Shown: positions 10,092-21,822 of the stretch, piece by piece
Layout of the letters: every line of letters starts with the position of its first letter
Position numbering within the stretch: position 1 is the first letter of the stretch
NCBI RefSeq assembly: GCF_024679095.1
Contig: NC_066512.1
Span: 15,126,038-15,190,037 of the forward strand
Length of the DNA stretch: 64,000 nt
Source: Eriocheir sinensis
Lineage: Eukaryota > Arthropoda > Malacostraca > Decapoda > Varunidae
Direction of reading: 5' to 3'
The notes under the pieces: model-generated
Seen by the model: the letters and a program-made list of their open reading frames with translations, nothing else
The model's database searches: none
Told to the model about the DNA's origin: nothing
Translations under genes and position numbers: made by a program

Positions 10092-11178
10092 GCCTGCCTG
10101 GTGTCGTCTGGGGTGGTGATGTGGCGGGTCGTGAAGGGTCGTGCCGGGCTGAGTCTGGCCCAGGATGGACCGTCTGATTCGCACGCATTAGGTGCTGGTG
10201 GACTCTGACGGCCGGGAGAGGGTCATAGCGGAGAACGAGGTGGTGGAGATGGAAGGGGAGTAAGTATTTGTGGAGGAAGAGGGAGCTGGGTGTTAAGAGA
10301 GTTTGGAGGGAGGAAGGAGTTTAGGGGAATGAGGAAAGTTTATTGTAAGGAAGTGCGATTACAGTGGAAAGGAGAAAACGGGTTACTTCTTTCCAGACGA
10401 CTGACGATTACGAAGGGAAAGAACGAAAACGATATAGACGAAAACGTAAACGATGATAAGAGATAAAGAAATGGATGAGAATGACTTGTAGATACACTGA
10501 CGACAACGAAGACTACGACAGCCAGGAGGACGACGAAGATGAGGACAACCAGTAATAAGGAGGGGTGCACGTGGAAAGGCGACAACAACGATGACGAACG
10601 AGACTGTGCATGGGTCTTTCTGCTGTTGGTCTGGTCAGGGTCTTGGCCTAAGTCTTTATGACTCGCTAGACCATTTGTTACGAGATGCTTAATTTTATGT
10701 CCTCCTAAACCTTATTCTCCGGGCCGCGCTAACACTTATGACTGCACATTAAGCTTTACTTTCGCTAACGAGAAAAGGAGTTGGCGGCGGCGGCAGCGGC
10801 GACGGAATAAGGGGGCAACACACCTGCACGCGGCGCTAGACTCATCCGGCACATTAGGAAGAGGAGGGAGGAGAGAAAGGTGCAAAGTGATGAGAAGGAA
10901 GGGGAGTAGGAAGGTGTGTGAGCAAACATGAGAAGGAAAAAGAGAAAGGGGGATGAGGGAGCAAGGCGAGAGGAAAGGGTGATGAAGCAAAATGAGAGAT
11001 GAAACAGATTAACTGGTGACAGACGAAGAGGGAGAAAGATGAGGCGAAGGGTACAGAGGGGAAAAGGGAAAAGGCGGTGTGAAGGAAAGTGACCAGGCGT
11101 TGTAAGATGGAGGTGAATCGCCAGTCTGATCCCCTCTTTAGGCCCGGTATCCCTGAACTTCCACGGGGCAGACGAGAT
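10091..11178. other. No gene seen; unassigned sequence
   Basis: No domain was recognised. It is G/A-biased, with a short GGC/CGG triplet patch near 10783-10805. Minus-strand frames (for example 10765-11202) are Ser/Pro/Leu-rich without motifs. Confidence 0.5.
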
Positions 11179-11215
11179 ATAAACACCAGAAACGTTTAAC
11201 ATTTCTGGTGTTTAT
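11179..11215. other. Perfect 14-bp inverted repeat with 9-nt loop
   Basis: ATAAACACCAGAAA (11179-11192) and TTTCTGGTGTTTAT (11202-11215) are exact reverse complements around the loop CGTTTAACA. No T-run or other terminator context is seen, and the function is unknown. Confidence 0.9.
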
Positions 11216-11690
11216 TCCTTTTAGGGAGGCGGTGGTTGTCGTCAAAAAGTGGGCCTCCTCAGTTCAGGGAGACGCGAGTCTCGCCCGGTGCGGCTTGACC
11301 AAGTTGATTTTCAGCCGCCGCCCGACTGGCTTGTACCCATTACAGAAGACCAAAGACCCCCCTAGACCCCCATTCTAGGGATCAGGAGATCAAAGAGTAG
11401 GGCATGAGGCAGCAAAGCCAATGCAAGATGGCGCGCTGCCTAAACACTGCAGCCGCCCAGACGGCTACCATCAGAACTACCGGAAGAAACTGAAAGGCGA
11501 CCTACCGACCATCAGATCCACTGAAGTCATCCGCAATAAAAAAAAAAAAAAATTTAATCGCCTCCTCACTTGACACACACGCCCGTCTTGCCCGTCGCCG
11601 TAGGTGACGTAGTGACACCATCCACTGGATAGGGCGACGCGGGAGAATGGGAGCTAACAATCCCGGCGTTGACGAGGAGTCCCGGATGGA
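11216..11690. other. No gene seen; GC-rich unassigned sequence
   Basis: It includes an A run at 11538-11552, which could be a retroposon tail. I could not place the sequence upstream of it. Confidence 0.45.
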
Positions 11691-11890
11691 AGGGCCCAGG
11701 AGCCACAAGCTAGGTGGTGACGCGGCAGCGAGACGGTGTCGTGACGTTCGAGATAGAGGGGCCCAGATGCCACAAGCTAGGTGGTGACACGACGGCGAAG
11801 CGGGGCCGTGACGTCCAAGAAGTGGGGGCCCAGGTGCCACAAGTAAGGTGAAGACGCGGTAGCGTGGTGGGCCCCTGACGTCCAGAACGG
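11690..11890. repeat. 67-bp tandem repeat, three copies
   Basis: GGGCCCAG...GCCACAAG starts at 11692, 11759 and 11826, which gives an exact 67-base period. Each copy carries a GTGACGT(T/C)C block. The minus-strand frame 11502-12038 (Pro/Ser/Leu-rich) runs through it and is probably spurious. Confidence 0.9.
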
Positions 11891-12969
11891 AGGAGAGCGA
11901 TGCCGGGGACAGCAGACTGGCAGGGCTCGTGACAGCAGCAACCCTGTATGGCGGTGAGAGCCGGATGGGAAGCCGGGGTAAAGGTGTTGGTGTTCGGCTG
12001 AGTCCCAGTGTAGTCTGGCTCAAAGTAAAGGGAGGCAAGCCAGGTATTCACACGTGGGGGGACGCTGGACCAGAATTTGTATGAACTGCGCAGGCAGACC
12101 GTGACGTCACAATCTAGACGAGGAAGAGGTATGATTGCTGCGGGGACTTCAGTCTGGACATAGCCACCGGCTTGAGGAAGTCTATCTGAGCTGTCCGTTT
12201 TCTCTGACATGGGAAACTCTTGAATAGTATACCTTTCATGCTGCATTGTTCGTGGGTGCAGATCCCTGTATTCCAAAGGGACCACACTGCTTTTTCATAG
12301 TCTCCCAAAAGGTGAAGTTACAAATAATACCCTTTTTGGCTTAGTTTTTTTTTATTAGATCCTAATCTTATTTAGCAGCTTAGTACTGTGTATAATTTTA
12401 TCAGGCATATACTGTACATATATAAATCATAAGGCTGTAGACACATTGCATAGTACAACGGAAGCTGCCAAGCTGTAGGGGGAAGGACCTCAGTAAGCTT
12501 AGCTCCACTGGGCACCATAGTCTATACCCAAGACTTTGGTGAACAAATACTTTAAAGAGGAATGGGAACCCTGGATTATAAGTGAATGCACATGCTATAT
12601 AGTTATAATTATTATTATATGAGTGAATTGTCCTAACACTCTAGGGAAAATTAATGCAGTGGGCACTAAAACAGTACTGAAAATGTATTCCCGGATCAGA
12701 ACCTACTTTGACGTGCAACGGACTACATTACATTAGGATACCTTTAAATTCTCACACACCTGCCGAAACGGGCGTAAGCTACTCCCGGTGAGGTATATAT
12801 GGGAAGCGAGCAGGGTGCTGAAGCCCTCCAAAGACCCTTCCCATGTCCTCACTATCCGTTTCCCTATTATCTCATCAACACCAAAGAGTAGTTAAGTATG
12901 CTCTCTAAAGACAGATCCTCTCTCTTTCCACACCACACTACATTCACACAACATACACACCTTTTCCAA
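11891..12969. other. No gene seen; unassigned sequence left of the longest LINE copy
   Basis: No domain was recognised. It turns AT-rich from about 12320 to 12750. The segment after about 12780 may include the 5' region of the LINE that follows, but I could not fix that boundary. Confidence 0.4.
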
Positions 12970-13089
12970 AAATTCAAAATTCAAAATGGGGCATTTATGT
13001 ACTGCCTCGGAGTCCCCGCCTGTGGGGGGACCAGCAATTCCCTCAGGGAGGACTCCCCTTCTGGCTGCCGACCTGAGAGGTGTCTTGAT

Positions 13090-13760
13090 AACTCCTCGAA
13101 CCTCTTTCTTATCAATTTCTGCAACATTCGCGGTCTTCGTTCTAATTTTCATTCTGAGGAACACCATCTCTCCTCCTCTAAACCTCACCTTCTCTTCCTC
13201 ACCGAAACACAGGTTTCTGAGGCTACTGACAGTAATCTCTACTATGTTTCCTCCTACTATCTCTATCCTAAATTTCAATCCAAAGCTGGATGTTGCGCCT
13301 ACGTACGCAACGACGCGCAACGACATCACTTGCTCTCGTGCCCACGACCTTGATTTTTCAGAATTTTCCACCATCTGGCTAAGACTTCATTGTCATTCTA
13401 TTACTAAATACATCTGTGTTGTTTATCTCTCACCTAACTCTACTAACTATGTAAAATTCTTTAACTACTTGAACTTTAAAACTGGAGCACATCTTGACCC
13501 ACTCTCCCTTCGCTGAAATCTCCATCCTAGGAGATTTCAATGTTTACCACCAACTTTGGCTTTCATCCTCTTTCACTGACCAGCATGGTGAACAAGCCTA
13601 CAACTTTGCTCTCCTTAACGATCTAGAGCAGTTGGTTCAGCACCCTACACGTATTCCCGACCGTCTTGGAGACAGGCCCAACATACTAGATCTCTAACAC
13701 GTCTACTTACTCTGTCAAACTGTTCTCTCCGTTGGGCTCCTCCGATCACAACCTTATTTC
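13090..13760 (+). pseudogene. LINE family 2 endonuclease domain
   Basis: The blocks read FCNIRGLRSNFHSEEHH, FLTETQVSEATDSN and AGCCAYVRND. After a frame change come [14 protein letters not shown] (about 13520-13560) and, following a stop near 13695, [12 protein letters not shown] (about 13733-13765). The catalytic GDFN and SDHN motifs survive. At least two frame changes or stops prevent translation as one protein. It acted in target nicking before reverse transcription. Confidence 0.9.
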
Positions 13761-14589
13761 TGTATCCTGTTCTATCGCTCCTGTACACCCTCTGAACCCA
13801 CCAAAGAGGCGATGCTTCTGGCATTTTGCTTCAGCTCGGTGGGACGACCTGAAGATGTACTTTTCCGATTTCCCGTGGAATGATTACTGCTTCCAGGAGA
13901 GACACCTCTGTGTGTGCCCAGCGCATCACAGAGGTGATTGTCTCTGGAATGGAGGCACACATTCCACGTACTTTCTCTACTCCACATGCTTTAAAGCCTT
14001 GGCTTAATCACGCTTGTTCTCGTGCTATCCAAGATAGAGAGGCAGCTCACAAAAGGTACCAGAGCCTTCGCACTCCTGCTAACCATGATCTTTATATTTC
14101 TGCCCGGAATCGTGCCAAATCTATTCTTCGACTTACCAAAACCTCTTTCATTAATAGAAAATGTCAAAACCTTGCTTTTTCTAATTCTTTCAGGGACTTC
14201 TGGCATCTAGCCAAAAATATCTCCTCCAACTTCACTTCTTTATCTTTCCCTCCTCTCCTTAACCCTGACGGCAGCACCGCCGTCTCATCTATCTCTAAGG
14301 CTGAACTCTTCTCTCAAACTTTCTCTAAAAACTCCACTCTGGACGATTCTGGGCATATTCTTCCTACTCATTCCCCCTCTGACTCTTTTATGCCTGTTAT
14401 TGGGATTCTTAAGAATGATGTTTTCTATACTCTCTCTGGCCTCAACTCTCGGAAAGCTTATGGGCCTAATGGAGTGCTTCCTATTGTTCTTAAGACTGTG
14501 CTTCCGTACTGACAGCCTGCCTGGTCAAACTCTTTCGCCTCTGCCTGTCAACATCTACCTTTCCTTCCTGCTGGAAGTACGCCTTCATA

Positions 14590-15700
14590 CAGCCTGTGCC
14601 TAAGAAGGGTGACCGTTCCAATCCCTCAAACTACCGTCCTATAGCTTTACTTTCTTGTATATCTAAAGCTTTTGAATCAATCCTTAACCGGAAGTTTCAA
14701 AAACACCTTTCCACTTCTGATCTTCTATCTGATCGCCAGTATGGGTTCCGCAGGGGTGTTCTACTGGTGATCTCCTTGCCTTCCTAACTGACTCTTGGTA
14801 ATCCTCTCTTAGCCGTTTCGGTGAAACCTTTGCTATTGCGCTGGACATATCAAACGCCTTTGAAAGGGTCTGGCACAAATCTTTGCTTTCCAAACTACCC
14901 TCCTACGGTTTCTATCCTTCTCTCTGTACTTTTATCTCCAGTTTCCTTTCTGACCGTTCTATTTCTGCTGTGGTAGACGGTCGCTGTTCTTCCCCTAAAC
15001 CTATCAACAGTGGTGTCCCGCAGGGCTCTGTCCTACCTCCCACTCTCTTTCTGTTGTTCATTAATGATCTTCTTTCAAAAACGAACTGTCCTATCCATTC
15101 TAACGCCGATGACTCTACTCTGCATTACTCAAATTCATTTAATAGAAGACCCACCCAACATGAACTGAACGATTCCAGGCTGGAGGCTGCAGAACGCTTA
15201 GTCTCAGACCTTACAATTATTTCCGATTGGGGCAAGAAGAACCTAGTGTCCTTCAACGCCTCAAAAACACAGTTTCTCCACCTATCCACTCAACACAATC
15301 TTCCAAACACCTATCCCCTATTCTTCGACAACACTCAACTATCACCTTCTTCAACAGCAATAATCACTCTATCCTTAACTCAAAATCTCAACTGGAAATT
15401 TCATATCTCTTTTCTTACTAAATCAGCTTCCTCGAAACTGGGCGTTCTGTACAGTCTCCACCAGTTCTTCTCCCCCGCACAAATGCTTTCCATTTATAGG
15501 GGCCTTGGCAGCCCTCGTATGGAGTATGCATCTCACGTGGGGGGGCTCCACTCACACAGCTCTCCTGGACAGAGTGGAGTCTAAGGCTCTTCGTCTCATC
15601 AGCTCTCCTCTTACTGATAGTCTTCTACCTCTTAAATTCCGCCGCCATGTTGCCTCTCTTTCTATCTTCTATCGATATTTTCATGCTGACTGCTCTTCTG
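14590..15700 (+). pseudogene. LINE family 2 reverse transcriptase with altered catalytic box
   Basis: The early blocks read KKGDRSNPSNYRPIALLSC and LLSDRQYGFRRG. Motif A reads FAIALDISNAFERVWHKS (about 14830-14880) with its Asp. The next block is SGVPQGSVLPPTLFLLFIND. The catalytic box reads NADD, because the Tyr codon is AAC at 15102-15104. Loss of the Tyr, together with frameshifts between 14755 and 14830, marks an inactive copy. The C-terminal thumb region continues to the HADCSSE block near 15700. Confidence 0.9.
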
Positions 15701-15862
15701 AAATTGTTAACTGCATGCCTCCCCGGGCACCTCTCCACCCGAAATTGACCTCTCTTTTGGCTACGCTTTACTTTTATCTTTTATGGGAGCGGCGAGCAGC
15801 GGCCTTTTTTTTTTTTTTACTTTTTTTGTTGCCCTTGAGCCGTGTCCTTTGAGTTAAAAAAA

Positions 15863-15865
<3 letters not shown>

Positions 15866-15943
<78 letters not shown>
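15866..15943. repeat. (CT)n directly after a LINE tail
   Basis: A pure CT run begins within a few bases of the LINE A-tail. Confidence 0.97.
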
Positions 15944-15946
<3 letters not shown>

Positions 15947-17533
15947 TAGGTAGTGACGTCACTTAGAATGCGCAGAGAGTGGAGGGGTAGGGGGGATCGA
16001 AACTACCTGGTGTTTCGTCCGGTCGAGCTGAACTGAAGTAGGATCCGAATCGCCGCTTTCGGGGTGAAGCGTTAATGGATTAAAAGTAGTCTTCCCTTAC
16101 AGGTGGATAGACAGGAAAAGTATAGACTGTAAAGGTGTGTGTACTGTGTAGGGGCGTGGAAGAATCAAGTGAAAAAAGTGGATTTGATTGAAGGGAGGAA
16201 TAAAGGGCCTGGAAAAATTGAAAGTCTGTGAATGCATGGAAAGAGGATTGTGAGAGGGCAAGAATATATGTAAAAAAGGAGTAGTGGGGAGAGAAAAAGT
16301 AAAAATAGAAATACAACGCATGGAAAGAAGAAAAAGGGATCAGGCTACCAATGCAGTTCAATGGAAGGTATGGAGAAGTCTTCAATAAAATGTGAAATTA
16401 AACATGACTTGACTTACTTGACTTAGTGGTGCAGCGTCTTTCGCCCCTTGCTCTCACACCACCGCCATCTGCCATCACACCACCGCCATCTTCAATCAAA
16501 CATGAAAAGATATTATTGTTTCAGTCATCATATCACCACCACCACCACCATCATCGCCAACACCGTCAATCCTTGCTATCCCACACGCACTAAAAGATGT
16601 GTTTCATGGTGTGAGTTGGTGCGCCAATCGCTGCCGCTTGTCTTAGGTAATTACCGTGAGTGTGTCTACCTGTTGCTTTGATGTTCGAGCCCTGACAGGT
16701 ATTACGAAAACAAAACACACACAAAAAATACTCGTGCGAATTTCATCACCACAAGCTGCTCACTGCCCAAGGCAGAGGGAAATCGTGCGGAGAGTTCCAT
16801 GAAGAGAAATACCGGGAACTTACAAAAACATTTCCCATCCTCTAAGTCCACACGATTTGCACTTCTCATTTTTGCTTTCATCACCGAGTTTCCAGGTGTA
16901 AAAGATGAGATTGTGCTGAGTGTGTGGGAGCGACAGTTATATTCTTTCGCTTGTGGGTTGTGCAATATGACACTTGTTTTCCTTCTCCTTTCTTTTCTCT
17001 CAATCTATTTATCTCGCTTTTCACTCCCCTTTTCCGAGTACCCGCAGTCTCGGCGGATGGTTTGCATATTAAAGAGGTTGTTATAGATGTCCCGTTTTGT
17101 CTGTTCCTCGTGCTTCTCTTCCTCTTCCCTCTTTCTTCTATGTGCCCTTTCCCTTTCCTGTAATTCCATATGAATGCCTCATCAACAACCCTATTCCCGT
17201 TCATCTACGTCACTATTTATTTCCAGTTAGTTTCGCCATGGAGAACATTGCTTAACAAAATATTCTTCTCTAGAGATATTTAGCCTTCGCAGAGCCTCCT
17301 ATGTCTTTGAGATTTCAAATCCAAAAAGGGATTCAAGACAGTGATTATGTTTTATTTCTTATTTTCTTCTAATCCTATTGATGAAAGACTTGAAAAGATT
17401 GAGCTGTCTTTTGATGTTGATACTAATGGAAATGTCTGATAGGTGACAGCCTCCCACGCCATGACGCCATCAGAGCAGCCTGGAACTGACGTTAATCATC
17501 CAGTTTTGCTGCTTTGGTAGATGAAAGGGTTCA

Positions 17534-17536
<3 letters not shown>
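15944..17536. other. No gene seen; unassigned sequence
   Basis: No domain or repeat was recognised on either strand. Small frames (for example 16799-17086, 16881-17204) lack motifs. A short CACCACCACC patch lies near 16538. Confidence 0.5.

Positions 17537-17603
<67 letters not shown>
17537..17603. repeat. (GA)n
   Basis: A pure GA run that ends exactly at the GCAAACAC terminus of an ACGT-rich segment. Confidence 0.97.
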
Positions 17604-17604
<1 letters not shown>

Positions 17605-17962
17605 AAACACACCACGTAAATGTTACGTTTTATAAGGTAGCGTTTTGGTAACGTTAGAAAAGTTCGTAGTATATACGTAGTATATACGTATCATACGTCC
17701 CCTCCTATGTTGTATTTAGGTGGTGTTTGGTTGCGTCACTACAATACGTTTCCTAAAGGTAACTAAGACGTTATTGTAATTCGTGTTACATCTACGAATA
17801 CACTACGTAATGGTTTTACGTCATGATCACGTACTTATACCATCATGAAAATAGGCGGCATTTTATGCTTTTCTATATACGTAGTGAATACGTATTATAG
17901 GTTTGTTCAAGATACGTGAACATAACGTAAATATGGCATTAACCGTCATTCAAAGTCACTTT

Positions 17963-17965
<3 letters not shown>
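17604..17965 (+). repeat. ACGT-rich dispersed repeat, copy 1
   Basis: It starts GCAAACACACCACGTAA and contains 15 ACGT tetramers in about 345 bases, against roughly 1.3 expected at equal base use. It is followed by a CT run. The first 90 bases align with 18061-18150 and with the reverse complement of 20020-20112. No protein is encoded and no target duplication was identified. Confidence 0.75.

Positions 17966-18059
<94 letters not shown>
17966..18059. repeat. (CT)n
   Basis: A pure CT run between ACGT-rich copies 1 and 2. Confidence 0.97.
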
Positions 18060-18061
<2 letters not shown>

Positions 18062-18150
18062 GCAAATACACTACATAAATCTTATATTTTAATAAGGTTG
18101 CATTTTGGAAACGTTGGGAAAGTTCGTAGTATATTATAAATGTCAAATTA
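18060..18150 (+). repeat. ACGT-rich dispersed repeat, copy 2 (terminal fragment)
   Basis: It begins CAGCAAATACACTACATAAA directly after the CT run and aligns with the first 90 bases of copy 1 (GGAAACGTTGGGAAAGTTCG versus GGTAACGTTAGAAAAGTTCG). It has decayed, with most ACGT lost. It fades out near 18150. Confidence 0.7.
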
Positions 18151-18636
18151 TGGGTTTCCATCATGCAGGAGGATGATATAAAATGTCATCAGGACACACA
18201 TTAAATCATTATATAAACCACCTCCACCCTTATGTCTTCTTCTTTTTCCCTGTATCGCCAAGTGTATCGCTTCGTAAATCCCCCTCTTCTTGGTCCTCCC
18301 CTCTGCTTATTTACACACACTGCTTATTATTATTTATCTCTTCTAACTACAATACACTTTCGCAATATAATTTTCAGTTTTGTTATTTGAACTTGATTGT
18401 CGACCCGTTGGAAAACCGAGTTATCTACATAATCATCAGCTCAGCGCCCGTTTTTGAAGGTTTGAAAAGGCGCTCCGGAGGCAATGGACCCACAGCGGCC
18501 CCAACTAGCCCCATAAAACACCCTCCCCAGAGAGCAGCTTGGTAGGCTTGGTAAAATTCCAGTGTTTGCTCATACTCACCCCTCTCAACCAAAACTGTGC
18601 GTGTGCGTGTGCGTGAGTAAGTGTGTGTGTGTGTGT
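18151..18636. other. No gene seen; short (TG)n at the right end
   Basis: Unassigned AT-rich sequence, then a G/C-richer stretch near 18440-18540. A TG-type run lies at about 18600-18636 and abuts the SINE tail. Confidence 0.5.
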
Positions 18637-18930
18637 AATTCACCTCTTGGTCTGCTGCGGGTCTCTCTCGAGACAGCCAGCCGTTCCCCTACGGAAGAGC
18701 ACAGAGCTCGTAGTACCGATCTTTGGGTTGGACTGAGACCACTCACACACAACACACCGCGACTACAAGGTCACAACTCCTTGCCTGACGTCGCGTACCC
18801 ACTCACTGCTAGGTGAACAGGGGCTACGCGTGAAAGAAGATAAACCCAACTTATCTTCACCCGGCCGGGGAATCGAACCCCGGTCCTTCTGCTTGTGAGC
18901 CAGACGCTCTACCCCTGAGCTACCGGCCCG
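18637..18930 (-). mobile_element. tRNA-derived SINE family A, copy 1
   Basis: On the minus strand the head GGGCCGGTAGCTCAGGGGTA carries an A box and GGTTCGATTCCCC a B box. The anticodon-loop position reads CAC, which would be a Val tRNA type. The body has AAGATAAGTTGGGTTTATCT, GCCCCTGTTCACCTAGCAG and CTGGCTGTCTCGAGAGAG. It ends GTGAATT followed by AC repeats. AC repeats also precede the head (TG at 18931-18956 on plus). This is a retroposon, not a working tRNA gene. Confidence 0.92.
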
Positions 18931-18956
18931 TGTGTGTGTGTGTGTGTGTGTGTGTG
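18931..18956. repeat. (TG)n at the SINE 5' end
   Basis: A short TG run that abuts the tRNA-like head. Confidence 0.95.
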
Positions 18957-19048
18957 CAAAACTGCAATTTTTGGCAGACGGAATCACGCCCCCCCTGTAT
19001 CCAGCTCACGCCCCCTCCCCCAGGGGGCCGCGCCCCCCAGTTTGGGAA
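18957..19048 (+). mobile_element. Possible hAT-type element end fragment
   Basis: The segment is rich in CGCCCCCC words and ends CAGTTTGGGAACCACT. This resembles the AGTTTGGGAACCACTG ends common in hAT elements. Only one end is visible, so this is tentative. Confidence 0.45.
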
Positions 19049-19184
19049 CCACTTCATTACTTACGTTTCTAATAGGATCTTGGAGATCCGCTATATTCCC
19101 TTGGCACTGTTAACCTAGTCCCTAATGTATTAGGGCAATTACTGGAATAAGTTTGTTTGGTGAAATTATTTTTATGAGAGAGTA

Positions 19185-19296
<112 letters not shown>

Positions 19297-19621
19297 AAGC
19301 TATGATTGTGTGTATGTATTTCTTTTTTTATGAGAAAAAGCAATACCTGGTTTTGTTTCCTCACGACTCATATTTTGGGCTCTAGCGATTCGTTAGAAAA
19401 AAAATAGAGCGGATTTTATAATTTTGATGTCAGTTTTACACTTGATTGTCCTAGCATGCTCTAGGATATGAGTATGTAAATGTTTAATCTCAGTAAATTT
19501 ATTTTCTGTACTAAAAAGTGTATACTTTGCTTCCTAATGTATTAAAAATTAAATTTGAAGGTTATATATGTTGTAATGTTATTTAATTATTTATTTATAT
19601 TTTCAGTTAGTTAATTATTAT

Positions 19622-19740
19622 TATTTTTTTTTTATGTTTCACCTAAGGTGCTGGTAGACTTTTCTGGTGGGGCCCGGTGGTCAACCCCTGCCTGTTATGG
19701 TGCAGGCAAGTGTTTATAGTGGTGCCATCTTCCCTGGCTC
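19622..19740 (-). repeat. Dispersed retroposon tail (copy 2)
   Basis: It matches 6838-6897 through GGTGCAGGCAAGTGTTTATA and GGTGCCATCTTCCCTGG, again with a T-rich tract on the left. The minus strand is the likely sense orientation. Confidence 0.6.
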
Positions 19741-19754
19741 ATATTTACATGTAC

Positions 19755-20112
19755 TGGAAGGAGCTGTTGCAAGAACCGTTGTAGAAAGCTAATGGTACGT
19801 AGCAGGAAGGTCGTGGCAATATGCACGCTAAAGGTAGCAATAACGTAGCAAAAGCGTAATTAATACGTAGTAAATGGGTTGTTAAAAGGTGATGGAGACG
19901 TGGTCAAAAGGTAGTAGAAACTTTAGAAAAACGTGTTAATGGTACGTCCTAATAAGGTTACAGAAAGGTCGTGAGTTACGTAGTGAAATACGTCGTAAGG
20001 ACGTAATTGGGATTCCACACAATTTTATAATAGCTACGTACCTTGGCTACGTAAAAGTTACAAGACCGCTACCTTTATACATCGTAGCAAATTCGTAATT
20101 GTGTTTGCTGAG
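19755..20112 (-). repeat. ACGT-rich dispersed repeat, copy 3
   Basis: On the minus strand it begins CAGCAAACACAATTACGAA beside a GA/CT run and aligns with copy 1 (AAGGTAGCG then GTAAC). It contains 11 ACGT tetramers in about 350 bases. The left end is not well defined. Confidence 0.7.
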
Positions 20113-21076
<964 letters not shown>

Positions 21077-21110
<34 letters not shown>

Positions 21111-21124
21111 TACACACACATACA
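21077..21124. repeat. (AC)n at the SINE 5' end
   Basis: An AC run at 21077-21109, then a short interrupted ACACAC stretch up to the SINE head. Confidence 0.95.
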
Positions 21125-21420
21125 CGGCCCGGTAGGTCAGTGGATAGAGCGTCTGCCTCACAACCAAAAGGACCGAGGTTCAATTCCCCGGCCGAGTGAA
21201 GATAAGTTGGGTTTATCTTCTTTCACGTGTAGCCCCTGTTCACCTAGCAGTGAGAAGGTACGCGACGTCAGGCAAAGAGTTGTGACCTCGTTGTCGCGGT
21301 GTGTTGTGTGTGAGTGGTCTCAGTCCTACCCAAAGATCGGTACTATGAGCTCTGTGCTCATAGTACCGTAGGGGAACGGCTGGCTGTCTCGAGAGAGACT
21401 CGCAGCAGACCAAGAGGTGA

Positions 21421-21423
<3 letters not shown>
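21125..21423 (+). mobile_element. tRNA-derived SINE family A, copy 2
   Basis: The head is CGGCCCGGTAGGTCAGTGG, with a CTGCCTCACAACC anticodon-arm region (CAC) and B box GGTTCAATTCCCC. The body matches copy 1 throughout and ends GTGAATT plus AC repeats. AC repeats flank both sides. A perfect 13-bp inverted repeat at 21338-21368 is absent from the other two copies. Confidence 0.93.
21338..21368. other. 13-bp perfect palindrome inside SINE A copy 2
   Basis: CGGTACTATGAGC (21338-21350) and GCTCATAGTACCG (21356-21368) flank the loop TCTGT. The sister copy has CTCTTCCGTAGG where this one has CTCATAGTACCGTAGG. The right arm therefore appears to have been rewritten from the left arm. Confidence 0.9.

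Positions 21424-21461
<38 letters not shown>
21424..21461. repeat. (AC)n SINE tail
   Basis: An AC run that continues directly from the SINE 3' end. Confidence 0.95.
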
Positions 21462-21462
<1 letters not shown>

Positions 21463-21761
21463 ATACGAATTATTTCCACTCACCCTTCCTCCTTGTTTCC
21501 ATTGCTTCAAAAGAACATCTGCAAAGGACAAATGGAGAAGATCAGAAACAGTTATCCTTTCCCTACCTGTACCTGTGCCTCCCACTCTCCCTTTTTCCTT
21601 CTTACATCCCTCCTCTTCCTCTCTATCCACCTCTCTTTCCTCCCTTCCTCCTGCCACACATAAAAAAAGTCACAAACAAAACGGGAAAGAATAAAGAAGC
21701 GTTCCCTAATGTGCGCGTAAATGGTAAGTGCCAATCCTTCCATTACGTTCTTTAATGCGCT

Positions 21762-21764
<3 letters not shown>

Positions 21765-21821
<57 letters not shown>
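21765..21821. repeat. (AC)n
   Basis: A pure AC run of about 57 bases with no SINE body next to it. Confidence 0.97.

Positions 21822-21822
<1 letters not shown>

Larger units (their letters stand above)
12970..15864 (+). mobile_element. LINE family 2, longest copy (dead)
   Basis: The plus strand carries the endonuclease (about 13090-13760), linker, RT (about 14595-15700) and the family 3' tail, ending GTTGCCCTTGAGCCGTGTCC and an A run at 15856-15864. Multiple frameshifts and stops break it. Close to the 3' end about 190 bp is missing after the CMPP codons (about 15720-15735) relative to the copy at 9121-9345. The tail is followed directly by a CT microsatellite. The 5' limit is uncertain. 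Confidence 0.9.

Noticed and set aside
21125..21200. Functional tRNA-Val(CAC) gene
   Set aside because: The tRNA-like head continues into a conserved SINE body present in three copies with AC tails, and no terminator T-run follows the tRNA part.
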